Shown here: one piece after another, positions 45,255-64,000 of the stretch
How positions within the stretch are numbered: the stretch's first letter is position 1
How the letters are laid out: each line of letters starts with the position of its first letter
NCBI GenBank assembly: GCA_035578905.1
Contig: JAQJVL010000046.1
Coordinates: forward strand, 3,160,730-3,224,729
DNA length: 64,000 bases
Origin: Stictocephala bisonia
Lineage: Eukaryota; Arthropoda; Insecta; Hemiptera; Membracidae
Reading direction: 5' to 3'
Program-made: the position numbers and the translations under genes
The notes under the pieces: model-generated
What the model was told of the DNA's origin: nothing
The model's input: the letters and a program-made list of their open reading frames with translations, nothing else
Databases searched by the model: none

Positions 45255-47112
45255 ATGGAGCGAGAAAACCTTAGGACTAGTGAGTTAGATAGGGAACTGG
45301 CAATGTCAGATGACTCTGATCAAAGTAACTTTACTTTGTCTGATATTTTTGGTGACGATTCTGATTCCGATCCACATTACATCCCTGATCAGTCTACTTC
45401 TGTTTACAATTTGTCTTCAACCGACAGTGAAAATGAGGTAAGGAGTCAGACTAGGCCTAGAAATCAGCAGAGAAGGAGGCCTGTACCTAGGCCTAATAAC
45501 AGTAGGCAAGTTTTGAGTGATTCTGATGCTGATGAGAACGAATGGGATGATGTCGAAAATGAGAGTGAGTGGGAAGATGTCAATGAATCAAACCCTCCTA
45601 ATATTGATTTTGACTTTGAATTTCATGAAATCCCTGGGCCTAAACACATCCCCTCTCGAGCCACTAAGCCGTTAGATTTTTTCAATTTGATTTTTACGGA
45701 ATCTCTTCTAAACATGTTTGTAAGAGAGACGAATAGGTATGCTGAGCAAACACTAGCTGACCCAACAAAAAACATATCACCTGGCAGTCGTCTTCAGAAT
45801 TGGGTGCAAGTAACCAGCAAAGAAATGATGGCTTTTATAATTGTAATTGGGATTGAATGTCAAGCCTACCCTAAAATCCTACTGGACAAAAAATGACTCC
45901 CAACATGTCCCATGGTTTGGCCAAATGTTTTCCCGGCGTCGATTCGAAAACATTTTATCTTTTTTTCATATGGTTGACAACACTAAATTGCCCAAGGCTA
46001 ACGAACCGGGTTATGACCCTTGCCAAAAATTTCAACCCTTGCTAGACCACTGTAATTACATTTTCCAACACTTTTACATTGCCAACCAACAGTTGTCTAT
46101 CGATGAAACTCTGATAGGAACCAAAAACCAGACAAGTTTGATGCAATATCTACCCAAAAAACAGCATCACCGCTGGGGTATTAAGTTTTGGGTTATTTGC
46201 GATGCTGTTACTAAATACTGCCTAAAACTGTTTTGTTACAAGGGGGCAAAGTCAGATGAGGATAAAGATGACATAAAAAAGTTTGGTCTGGCTTATACAG
46301 TGGTAAAAAAACTTATTTCTGCTTGCAACTACCTAAAAAAAGGTTATCATATCTTCATGGACAACTTTTTTTCTAGCATACCGTTGGTTAGATGGCTTTA
46401 TTCAGAAAATACTTTTGCCACTGGAACTATAAGAAAAAATAGGAAAGGGCTCCCAAAAGAATTTGTTAAAAATAAGTTTTCAGTTGGAGAAAAACTTTAC
46501 AAAAGAAAGGATAATGTTGTTCTATTGGCCTACAGGGAAAAAAAATCACAGAAAGGACCTGTTCTACTTATCTCATCAAAAAGTAAAATACAGAATGTGT
46601 CAGTCACTGTTAAACGTCGTGGGAGAATTACTACCAAAGATAAACCAGCTATGACAGCTGATTATAACAACCACATGGGTGGTATTGATACCCTAGATAT
46701 GATGTTATATTCATATCTGGATGAGCGTAGAACCACAAAGTACTGGAAAAAAGTAACATTTAACCTGTTTTCCCGGATGTTAATAAATTGTTATATATTA
46801 TATAAAGCTACTTGTGAGAAGAATCAAACAAAAATTCTTGATAGGTACCAATTTATGGTAACAATTATTCAAGAAGTTGGTGATGATTGGAAAAAACAAC
46901 GAAATGGAGGGGCTGGTGACAGAAACGAAACTTTACCTACAAGAGAACTAATAAAATTGCCAGAAAAAAAGGAAAAGACCTGTTGGGTATGTTCGGATAA
47001 AGGAGGACATACAGAAGCAACTAGAAAAAGGAAGAGATCAAGGACTGTATGTTCAAGATGCGATGAAGGGTGCCATTACCAGTGCTTTTCTAAGCATCGG
47101 TGCCGCGTGTAA
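45255..47112 (+). pseudogene. piggyBac transposase, one frameshift
   Basis: ATG 45255 starts an acidic N-terminus (LSDIFGDDSDSDPHYIPDQS), then NLIFTESLLNMFVRETNRYA. A one-base shift at about 45848-45855 separates MMAFIIVIGIE from LNVKPTLKSYWTKND. The second frame to 47112 contains the catalytic-triad blocks QQLSIDETLIG, YHIFMDNFFSS and TADYNNHMGGIDTLD, and ends in a cysteine-rich domain (CWVCSDKGG, CSRCDEGCHYQCFSKHRC). All three aspartates are present. Apart from the shift it is full length (about 615 codons) for the family. Confidence 0.96.
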
Positions 47113-47717
47113 AGCATAAAAATTCAAAAAAACTTGTAAATAGTATGTGTAAATATTTGTTCTAAGTGTTATTGTGTAATTTAGACTGTTCTCCAGTGAC
47201 CAGAATCCAGCTTTGAGTGAGTACCTAATCATTTACTGCATGTTAGTTGTATACTTTATATTTTAGCAAAAAAACCCGTAGTTTACAGTATTTTATATAT
47301 TTATTTATTTCTCAAGTAAATTTTACTGTACATAAATAAAACTTTGCACTTTATCAGAAAACTATGTTCTAAACATAATGAGCAGGTTTCCCACACTAAA
47401 AATATTTCTAGTTTCAGAGCTATAGTACAATAGATTTGTAAATATAAAGATATAAAAATATATTTCTATTTATTTTTATTTTTTAAATTTTTTTTTATGT
47501 GTGTATATGAAATTACTTTATGCTAGTACTGTAGTACATTGCTTTGCCTAAAAAATGACACTAAAATCATGTCTCTATCTTTATTGAAAGTTATTTTCTA
47601 AAGAGTTTCCCGAAATCCTACAAAATGCCCTTTTGAGGGACGGTCTTTTTCAGCTGGTGCTATGTTATATCACTGATAAAAAAAAAATGTCACACAAAAA
47701 ATGCCCATAAAATTAAT
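47113..47717. other. piggyBac 3' flank, non-coding
   Basis: AT-rich sequence between the transposase stop and the right end; nothing else seen. Confidence 0.7.
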
Positions 47718-47734
47718 GGTCCTAAAAGGGTTAA

Positions 47735-49600
47735 GGTACTGCTCTTGTGGTTGGCAATGGTTTTGATCTGATGGTCTGCATGTAATTATTTGCTGAGTGT
47801 GTGATTCAACTAGTTGTGTTCGACCCTCTAAATAGCTCCTGAACCAGATGTTTGCAGTCTCTTGAATACCAAAGTCTTCCAGTTTCTTTAGGATTATCTC
47901 ATGTCCAATACAGTAAAAGCTTTGCTATAGTACAGCATAATGGCTGTTGTGAATTTATGGTTTTCAAGTTGGTCTATAATAAATTCTACAAGCTCTATCA
48001 TGACAGTAGTTGTTGACTTGCCCTTGAGAAATCTGTGCTGGCTTTTACATATTAGGTTGTTTTCATTCAGTTGGTTTAACAGCCTCAGAAGGACTATTTT
48101 CTCAATTACTTTTGATATAGTTGGTATGATAGATATGGATCTGTAATTTCCTTATTTGAGTCTGGATCCCTTTTTGAATTATGGGTATACCTTGGAGATT
48201 TTGAGAGCAGATGGAAAAATTCCAGACTTGAAGGACTTATTAATAACGTCAGTCAGGTGAGCTACTAGGACTTCTGTGTAGTGCTTTGATATTTTTCATC
48301 TATGCTGCATGATGGTTTGTTTTGTAATGAGGCAATAATTTGGCTGATTTGTACTTGCTTGTAGGTGTGAGAGTTAGTGTGTTCACTAATGATGGAGTTG
48401 CTATTTGAGGACTGCTGGTGGGCCTGAAAGATGAATGGTGGGCTGCATTTAAGGTTTTCTCTCAGCAATATTAGAGAAATATGGGTTTAGGTTTTCTGCA
48501 ATATCCTCTAGATTTTTAAGTATTTTGCCATTTATATTAAACTGGATTGGTGGCTTCTTTGTTTGACTCAGTTTTTCTGATATTTCTCAATTTATGACAT
48601 CCCCGATTGCTTTTGGTTGGTTTTCTGCCTCGTTGATGTGCTTTGCATTAGACTCTAGCCTTTAGCTTCTTCAATCTGAGATTATACAGTTTTTTCTGTA
48701 AACCATAGTTTGTTATCTCCAGGTTTCCCTGTCATTTCATACTTCTTTAAAGAGCTTAAAAAATCATCTTTAAGTTGGTTAGCCTCTGTGTCATAGTGGT
48801 GTTTGACTTTCTTAATTGTGTTTCTCATTTTTTTTTCATCGGGCAGGAGGCGTTTAGTTCAGTAACTATGATCGACATAAGTTTGTTGTATGCTGCATCT
48901 GCAAGTGGTGCTGAGTAAACACTATTCCGATTTTGCTCAGAGAGATTTGACTTTAGGGTATCTAGTAATTCTTGGTTAATCTGTCTCTAGATTTGGCTTT
49001 GAGTTTGTAGGTTTCTAGTAACTAAGTCCAGGGAACAAAGTTGAGCTTTATGGTCTGATAAGCCTGTCTGTATAATTTTAACATCAAGTTTTTCTATGGG
49101 GATATTTGAGCAAATGCAGTCTATGGAGGTAACTGTTCTGTGTGTAACTCTTCTAGGTGGGAGATTGTCGGTGTAAATTATGGAGGGCTAGGATTTCTTC
49201 CAGTTTCTTACTGGATGGGTTTGTTGACAGATTGTCTACATTAATGTCTCACATTATAATTATATCTAAGTTATGGACTTCAGTTATGTACTCAAGTAGT
49301 TCAGAGAGTATATTAAGTTTACGTTGTAGGTTTCCACTTGGTGGTCTGTAGAGTCCGATTATAAAGAGGCTATAATCAGCCAGTTTTAGACATCTCATGG
49401 CAGTTTTGCATGTTTGTTCTTCACTGTGATCTTCTAGATTAGTCTCAATCCATTCTGCTTCCATGTCCTCTTTTACATAAATGGTGACACCTCCATACGT
49501 GTTTTGATCTGCAGAAATATGCCATTAGACATATCCTTGAGGTGTTGTGTTTTGAAGCAAAGACTCTTCAAATCCATGTTGTTAGAATTAGTACAATGTT
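47735..49600 (-). pseudogene. LINE-D ORF2 endonuclease and RT N-terminal part
   Basis: The endonuclease is seen at 49464-49249 (DYSLFIIGLYRPPSGNLQRK, VHNLDIIIM). Degenerate sequence follows to RT fingers at 48468-48265 (THTYKQVQISQIIASLQNKP-type) and palm traces to 47735, where the piggyBac interrupts. Heavily mutated. Confidence 0.65.
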
Positions 49601-49899
49601 TTGGGATTTTATTCACAAAATGGTCTAGGCGGTTTCTTTTATTTTCTAACATTCTTATATTTTGATGGAGGAGGGTGAATTTTCCCTGGTTTGAGGTGGG
49701 TTTTGTATGGTGCTGGCGTTTATCATAGCTTTGTTGTTTTTTGTTTCTGTAACTTAGAGTTTGTCTTTGGGAAGTACACCTAAAAAATTGGCGCTAAGCA
49801 AAGATTCTCCTTGGTAATGTTTGCTTTTTATTAAGTGAATATCATTTATTTACCCTGGACTCGTTGTTTTTGTACCCTGGGTGCTGTTCGTCAGAGTCC

Positions 49900-50780
49900 T
49901 GTACCAATTAATATGCACAATGTAGAAGTCTTCTATTGTTTCTTATGGCATTCTGATCTTGGCATAGGCCAGTGGCTGTTTTATATTATCTCTTAGAATA
50001 TATGCTTTGGCATTTGCTTCTTATTCTGAAAGTTTGTTTGCCATCCGTTCCCAGCTATTTGTACTTTGATTTATTGCCTCACTTTTGATCTTTATTTCTT
50101 CAAGAAGGTCATTTGTGGTTTTTACATGTTTGATTTCTGAGTTGAGTGTGCCTATGATTTGTGATTTCTTGACCAAATCATCTTCTAAGGGCTCCAGCTT
50201 TTCTCCGTAAAACATCATTTACTGAAAAGCTGAAAAGACTCATTGATTTATTTGAGTCGTGAAAAGATACTTGTCTTATCATCTTGCTATATGAATTCTT
50301 CTCTGAGTGCGTTCACAATCTAGTTTGTTGGTTAAGAATAAGATTTCATTCGTTAGACTACTGTTCTTTTCTGTGATGTTTTTTAAAGCATTATCGGTTG
50401 ATTTTATGCAATCCTAATTCTTCTTCAAAGAGAGACTTCTGTGTTTTTTAATATGAATTTGTTGTTTTAGTTGATGTTCTCAGCAAGAAGAGCATTACCC
50501 ATTTCAGCAGCTATAGTAAGGGAAGTGTCATGATCTATATTTTCGTCTAGTGTTAGGTTATGGATTTTAATTTGCAATCCTTCTAGGTTACTTTTTGTTG
50601 CATTTATTTTACAGCTATTAAATTCCCAGGAGTTTATTTCAGCTAAAGTAAGTGCTATGAATTTGTTGTCAGGCCAATTGAGGCATTTACAGTGATGCTA
50701 GTTTTTACAAGGACCTGTCCAGCAAATAGCTTGGTATTTTACTTCAATTTTACAGATTCCACATGGGTGTTTTGGCATTT
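49900..50780 (-). pseudogene. LINE-D ORF1: zinc finger and coiled coil
   Basis: From about 50777: MPKHPCGICKIEVKYQAICW, then CKN, a TAG, HHCKCLNWPD and SWEFNSC, a PHD-like cluster. The 50218-50021 frame gives a coiled coil (IIGTLNSEIKHVKTTNDLLE). Several stops. The same overall design as the ORF1 of LINE-A, -B and -C. Confidence 0.6.
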
Positions 50781-50849
50781 TTGTGGGTTTAAGTATTCAG
50801 AGATAGAAGCACAGCGGTAGAAAATTAGCTTCCTTCAGTTAACTGGGTA

Positions 50850-51452
50850 AAGAAAAAAAAAGACAGTTTTTGGTAGAGGTTTCGCTGATTCCTTCAGTTT
50901 ATATTGATCCTTCAGTTTATCAATATTGATAAAAATAATAAGTATGTGGTAAATGGTTTCAGTCCTACTGATGAGAACGCAAGATAATATGGATGCAGTT
51001 TTTTGGTAAGGTTTGGCTATTTTCTTCAGTCTATTGATAAAATATATGGGTGCAGTTTTTTGATGAGGTTTGGCTGTTTCCTTCAATCTATTGATAAAAT
51101 ATATGGGTGAAGTTTTTTGGCAAGGTTTGACTGTTTCCTTCAGTCTATTGATAAAATATATGTGTGCAGTTTTTTGGTAAGGTTTGGCTGTTTCCTTTAG
51201 TCTATTGATAAAATATATGGGTGCAGTTTTTTGGTAAGGTTTGGCTGTTTCCTTCAGCCTATTGATAAAATATTTGGGTGCAGTTTTTTGGTAAGGTTTG
51301 GCTGTTTACTTCAGTCTATTGATAAAATATATGGGTGCAGTTTTTTTGTAAGATTTGGCTGTTTCCTTCAGTCTATTGATAAAAAAAAGGAAAATATGTG
51401 GATGCAGTTTTTTTTTAAAGGTTTGGTTGTTTCCTTCAGTCTATTTGACATT
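50850..51452. repeat. 57-bp tandem monomers upstream of LINE-D ORF1
   Basis: Eight clear units start at 50994, 51051, 51108, 51165, 51222, 51279, 51336 and 51403, mostly exactly 57 bp, each with TGCAGTTTTTTGGTAAGG, TTTGGCTGTTTCCTTCAGTC and TATTGATAAAATATATG. More diverged copies reach back to about 50850, close to the ORF1 start. Confidence 0.92.
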
Positions 51453-52103
51453 AAAAATGCTGAGTTATATAATTAACCTGTATTTAAACATTTCTTGAAG
51501 ATGTGGCTGTCAGAATTGTAGAAATTGAGTTGATTAAACTGGAAATCAAGTTTTGTGTCAACTTTGTATGCAATACATTGGCTGTATTGCTAGCAGAGCT
51601 GATGTGGCGTCAAGGTTAGTTCTGACAATGCTGATGCGTCTAGGTCAGTGGCCTGATCACAGGTGGCCGGGCAGCTGAAAGCCAACACTAAATGATGCGG
51701 AATACTGAAGTCTGTTAAATATGACTTTGCAGTGACGTCAATAGATTACATGGATAGAGTCAGTCCATGGTTACTTCATCTCAGTTTGTAATATCTTTAT
51801 TCTGACTCAATACTATATCTCTTAAAGTGGTAATTTTTAAAAAAATGATGCTAAATTTTAGCAGGTTTGGTTTGGTAAATTCTTTGTAAAGGTATCTTGT
51901 TAGTCACCATAGGATTGTCAGTGTCACTGTTTAGAATGTAGTTTCTTGGAAAAATTACAAGGTCTTGGCTAGAAATGTTGTCCTTTAATATCATCTGGAC
52001 TTCAGGTAAATTTGGCAATAGTAAAATGTAGCACAACAGCTACTATTGGCTAAATTTAGCCGTTTTGCATCTTTTGGCTATTTTCATTATTATAATCCAC
52101 GTA
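51453..52103. other. Non-coding stretch
   Basis: No gene or repeat recognised. Confidence 0.5.
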
Positions 52104-53002
52104 TTAACCCTTTCAGGAGTATGGAATAATGCATTTAAAGAGTAATGAAGTTCTGGAACATAATGTCTAATATAGGCTCAAAGGAGTAGTAACGTTCTGG
52201 AAGTTCATATGTATGTTTTTACCAAACAAATTTTTATTGCTCTAGAACACGTATAACGGTCTCCAGAAGTAAGGAAATAAATTTTGAAAAGGAGGCAGTA
52301 TGATTCCAACGATTACAATTCACATTGAGATCTAGGTGGGACTTTGTCCGTGTGAGGTGTAGTCATTCAAGACAACTGCGTGCACTCGCTTTTCAACCTC
52401 TCACCAAGTCTACTATATTATCAGTAACCAACAGTGGAAAAACAACAACAAAAACCTAAGTCTGTTATCAAATATAATAAGAACATTGGTGCCATAGACA
52501 GAACGAACATGATAATATTGTTCAAATATGTAACAAGAAAATACTACGACATGGTATAGAAATAATTTTTTTTATTTGTGAGATTTCACAATGTTGAATG
52601 CATTCCAAATGTACAAAATCCACAATAACAACAGAAAAATTGCATTTTCAGAATTCAAACTGAACCTTATCAAATCTTTGAATGCCATTATCAAACAAGA
52701 GAGATAAGGACCATGCTGCACGCAGTTGCACTATTGCTACAACAATCACTACGGAATTTCCCACGCCCTCTACAGAATCTTCAAGGTCAACAGAGGAAAC
52801 CTCATAAGTGGTGCTACAACTACAATAAACGCTAAATAATGAAAAGACACATCATACGAGCAATGCAGCATTATGTGTATATCCCTGTTTTAAAATGATT
52901 CACACAAACAAAAACTTTTACATTGTTCGTTAATTGCTCTTTCTTTGAGTTATTTTTAAAATTGTGCAATTTTTGGTACCTTACAATAAAATTGGTTAAA
53001 AT

Positions 53003-55651
53003 TAGGGGTGTGCGAGTACTCGAAACTTCGAGTATTTGATCAAGTATTTTACTAATCGATCGAAGCTTCAGAAACTACTCGAAGTTCGATCGAGTAGTTG
53101 TATTTCAGGACATATCGTATTTATATCTTAGTTTAGTTTTAAGAGTAAACAGTTTTATAAGTTATAAATAAAAAATGTGCACTTCCTTGAGTTTTATTTT
53201 ACCCTTAATCATACCTTATCAGTTTGGTATGCGTAATTATGAACTAAACAATACGCCTAAGAATAGGTAGTACACGACGACAGTCAAATGAACAAGTCAA
53301 TGTAGTGAACAAGTTCGTTCATTATGATTTGAAATAGTTCAATTCAAAGTGAACAACAGAGCTGGGAAGGTAGTGATCTCACATGTTGGTTGTCGAGTCT
53401 ACTAGTCACATGTAACCTAACCTAAAATAGCGTGAATAAAACAGAAGTGCTGGTTAGTCTCTTTATGACCCAAGAAAGGGAACGAGAAATCCGGTTCAAG
53501 ATGCTCAAAAAGACCTGTTACCAATACAAATCTAATAGTCTGTACACCGTAGAAATTATGCATATTTTCATTCATATCAAATATACCGTTCAATCAAAAG
53601 GGTTCCGAGAACGGGTCACTTTACAGCCCAAGAATCGAACTTCCCATCTTTTCTAGGTGAAAGTTCATCTCGGTTGTAGTATACGTACGTGCAAGGAACC
53701 GTTCAGCTCCTTTTCGAAACTGAAATTATCGTATATTTCTTGCCAGTCGCTTGAGGTCTATTTTGTTTTTTAATCTGAGCAGGGAATCGTCCAATGATTT
53801 GACGTAAGAAAATACTGTATCATATAAAATATGGTAATTGCGTTCTAGCAGCGTGTGACACAACATTATTGATTTTCCGTCAAATAAAAAAATAAATATA
53901 TATATCCGTGGCGAACGTCTATTATTATTTCGAAAACGCCTTAGATCGCCAAAACTGTGTGTAATATTTGTGCATACAATATTTTGTCATGTCAAATTGT
54001 TGAACGGTTTTCTGACTAGGTTAGACAATAACACAGTTGGAGTGTAAAATGTGGTAAAGTAAAATAATTTTGATTTGTAAACTCACTGAACGGGGGTGAC
54101 GTCGATGTAAACTGTAAAACAATCACGAATCAACGAAAGTGAGGGAGAAACATGTTGAAGACCTTTTCTAAACAAAACACGACGAATTTAGAGATTCGGA
54201 AAATAATTTTTATTCAACTGAAGCCTTATCAAACGTCTTGTTTATCTTCACTGTATCACTAGTTGGCACTTAGCTGATATTTCAGACTGCATCTCGTCGC
54301 CAATATCAGCTAGACCTGTTATATTAGCCGACTACATCTATGGTTTTCTTTAGATTACACCAGGTTTTCATGAATTTTTCGTTATGACAATTATTTATCT
54401 GTTGTTCAGTGTAGCCTCATGTATCGAAGTAGTTTCAAGTTGCACATATTTCATTACTGATCATAATTTAAAAACTAATTTTAGGTTAGGTTAAAGGGCA
54501 CTAAGCAAGGAATTAGTATATTGGAGAGATAGGACATCAGCAAACTTACCTTAGAAGGCAAGTTCACTAACACCAGAGTAGTAGTAACATTCACAAAATA
54601 AACACTTAATCTCACAAATTTTCAATGCCAGTCAATTCCCACTTAGCGAGATATGTATGGAAGTCAAATTCCCACTGGCATTGAAAATTTGTGAGAGTAA
54701 GTGTTTAATTTGTGAATGTTACTACTACTATAAGTACTATAAGTATAAGTAATAAAGTATTCTATTCTATTCTACTCTGGTGTTAGTGAACTTGTCTTCT
54801 AAGGTAAGTTTGCTGATGTCCTATCTCTCCAATATACTAATTTAAAAACTAATTCATCCTAAGCGACTTTAAAATTTATTTTTAGTAAACCTGCTTAGTT
54901 ATTATTATCAATCGATTGAACTACAGTCTTTGTCATCCAGATTTTCAAATTTGATTATGTAATTCAGAGCTTATTTCCGGTTAGTTGTAACCTTGTTATT
55001 ACTTAATTAAATACCCACAGAATACAAATCCACTCTTCTTGGTGTATACACAATCAACTTTTTGTTGAGAGGAGTCAATTCTGAAAGCAAATGACTGCAT
55101 TTGGCGCTGACGCCTGAATTTTAGCATCAGTTTGGTTGGATGCAGCTTTTGCCAACAAGTTCACTACGTTTTCGCGGTACACTTTGAACTGAACCACCAG
55201 ATAAACATACCGACTGTGAAACAGTATAATTGGCTTGCATAGAAAATCTGATCTGTGATATGAGTGAACAGATTAAATCTTTATAATCCACGTTGTTTCA
55301 ATTAATAATATACTTTCTTAATTTCTTACATAATATTAGTTCTGAAAAAAAGAAAAAGGTTAAACAAAACAATGCCACATAAAAATGCAGTAAGACAGTA
55401 AGCACTGTAATAAGTTTTATTTATCAAATGTTACAGTTACAAACAACAAATCAAAATTATTGTATTCAGTTTAGATGTATATATTTACGAATCTGGCAAA
55501 ACTTAACATAGACTTAGGATGGTGTCTGTCTTTTACAGTTGTCTTGGGTGAACAGGAAATCCTTCTGTAAATACTCGCTCGAAAATACTTGATACTCGAA
55601 AAAATGCCAACTACTCGACTCAACTCGAACATCACTACTCGCACACCCCTA
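53003..55651. mobile_element. hAT-type non-autonomous element
   Basis: Perfect 16-bp terminal repeats TAGGGGTGTGCGAGTA and its reverse complement (ending 55651), with an 8-bp TSD GTTAAAAT at 52995-53002 and 55652-55659. Both subterminal regions are dense in ACTCGA motifs. No transposase domain was found; a 74-codon frame at 53432-53656 is probably chance. Confidence 0.9.
54481..54837. mobile_element. Compact foldback element, 17-bp TSD
   Basis: Left arm 54481-54625 and right arm about 54660-54837 are inverted repeats around a short loop containing CACTTAGCGAGATATG. Flanked by TAATTTAAAAACTAATT at 54464-54480 and 54838-54854. The right arm has an extra CTATTCTATTCTATTCTAC run. Only the left end carries the extension TTAGGTTAGG...GGCACTAAGC. 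Confidence 0.9.
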
Positions 55652-55781
55652 GTTAAAATGCAACAAAAAATTACAGTTTTAATTTTTTACTCCATAACGT
55701 CATTTTTGTGCTGAAAATATTACTCCTCTAGGCTAGTGATTTCATGACGTTCCAAGACGTCATTACTCCTTAAAGGGTTAA

Positions 55782-63546
<7,765 letters not shown>

Positions 63547-64000
63547 CTATGAGACAAATGTTAACATATACTTAACATTGTATAAACATAAAAATATAAA
63601 ATGGTTAACCAAATTTAACAAAAAGCAAACTTAAGTCTTATGAAGTTTTATGCTCAGTTTGGACAGCCGGTGGCCAAGCGTTCTAAGGTGTCAGGACTTG
63701 ATTGGCAAGTTATTCACCTTGTATTGTACTGGTGTGCTCCCTTACTCTGTCTGATTAAGTTCCCCACACAGATTAATAGTCTATGGGGAATGGGCAAAGT
63801 AAAGAAGATCGGCCTCTCCTTTTTTAAAATAAAATAACTTAAATAATAGGAATGATACAAATTTTAAACTTGTAACATGTCCATGTAAGTGGGGATGAAC
63901 TATTCTTATCTAACTCCCAATCACCCAACGTAAAAATAGTTTTCGAGAGGTTGTGTGGTTACATTGGGAACAAAAATCATATTAGATGGATACGTTGAGC
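63547..64000. other. IMPDH intron, right edge
   Basis: No exon recognised. A 65-codon plus-strand frame at 63640-63837 has no domain and lies in the expected intron. Confidence 0.55.

Larger units (their letters stand above)
44794..47730 (+). mobile_element. piggyBac transposon
   Basis: 13-bp ends CCCTTTTGGGACC (44794-44806) and, on the other strand, CCCTTTTAGGACC (47718-47730), each directly next to TTAA (44790-44793, 47731-47734). It carries one transposase gene with a single frameshift. Full length, 2937 bp, and young compared with its host LINE-D. Confidence 0.96.
42420..51452 (-). mobile_element. LINE-D: old Jockey/CR1-like LINE, twice interrupted
   Basis: The minus strand carries, in order, 57-bp monomers (51452-50850), ORF1 (about 50777-49900), endonuclease (about 49560-49100), RT fingers and palm (about 48500-47735, then 44789-44646) and RT thumb/C-terminus (43140-42438). 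A piggyBac (44794-47730) and a second LINE fragment with SINE (about 43160-44645) interrupt it. Stops and shifts are frequent. Confidence 0.75.
52108..55777. mobile_element. piggyBac-like non-autonomous element
   Basis: TTAA at 52104-52107 and 55778-55781 flank ends CCCTTTCAGGAGTA and, on the other strand, CCCTTTAAGGAGTA. The termini resemble the CCCTTT start of the 44794 piggyBac. No transposase is present. Without the nested hAT (2.65 kb plus 8-bp TSD) it would be about 1.0 kb. Confidence 0.8.

Noticed and set aside
53432..53656. Transposase of the hAT element at 53003-55651
   Set aside because: The 74-codon frame shows no hAT motif; the element is called non-autonomous.
63640..63837. Small plus-strand gene
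   Set aside because: Lies in an expected IMPDH intron with no recognisable domain.

Overview
This is eukaryotic DNA, most likely from an insect or another arthropod. It is AT-rich and intron-bearing, its one recognisable host gene is inosine-5'-monophosphate dehydrogenase (IMPDH), and almost everything else is mobile DNA of types common in arthropods: Jockey/CR1-like and RTE-like LINEs, piggyBac, hAT, mariner, pogo-type MITEs, tRNA-derived SINEs and minisatellites. The sequence does not settle the order or species.

Layout. 1-3212: decayed hAT element with a ZMYM-like transposase, inserted in a minus-strand LINE (LINE-A, 3213-5740). 5757-7200: 3' end of a second minus-strand LINE. 7260-19050: mostly non-coding, with a foldback, several tandem repeats, a SINE tail, a LINE scrap, a pogo-type MITE and an interspersed repeat. 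19050-26450: minus-strand LINE-B split by a full-length plus-strand RTE-like LINE (LINE-G, 20710-24154) with a 17-bp target-site duplication (TSD). 26590-27250: LINE and hAT scraps. 27430-32527: a palindromic foldback element whose arms are 5 kb apart because a nearly intact LINE (LINE-C) lies between them. 33456-34212: internally deleted mariner. 34302-36018: internally deleted, TSD-flanked RNase H LINE (LINE-F). 36033-42400: minisatellites, a SINE, a SINE-like repeat and fragments of unknown coding elements. 42420-51450: minus-strand LINE-D, interrupted by LINE-E and by a 2.9-kb piggyBac with one frameshift. 52108-55777: piggyBac-like element containing a hAT element containing a foldback. 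56688-63546: five consecutive coding exons of IMPDH on the minus strand, with introns holding a MITE, foldbacks, tandem repeats and a SINE.

How the parts relate. Only IMPDH is a cellular gene; it makes XMP from IMP for guanine nucleotide synthesis. Its upstream exons lie beyond the right edge. I could not find its C-terminal exon(s) to the left, so much of the window may be one very long transposon-filled intron or 3' flank. The nesting gives a relative insertion history.

Best candidates for something new: (1) a family of palindromic elements with 12-17 bp TSDs, which look retroposed although they are inverted repeats, and which carry consensus splice-donor sequence in both arms; (2) a structured 5' leader, shared by two otherwise unlike LINEs (LINE-F and LINE-G), that can be drawn as a pseudoknot closed by covarying helices; (3) 57-bp tandem monomers just upstream of LINE-D ORF1, which look like a monomeric LINE promoter. 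All calls are by eye; no database search was run.
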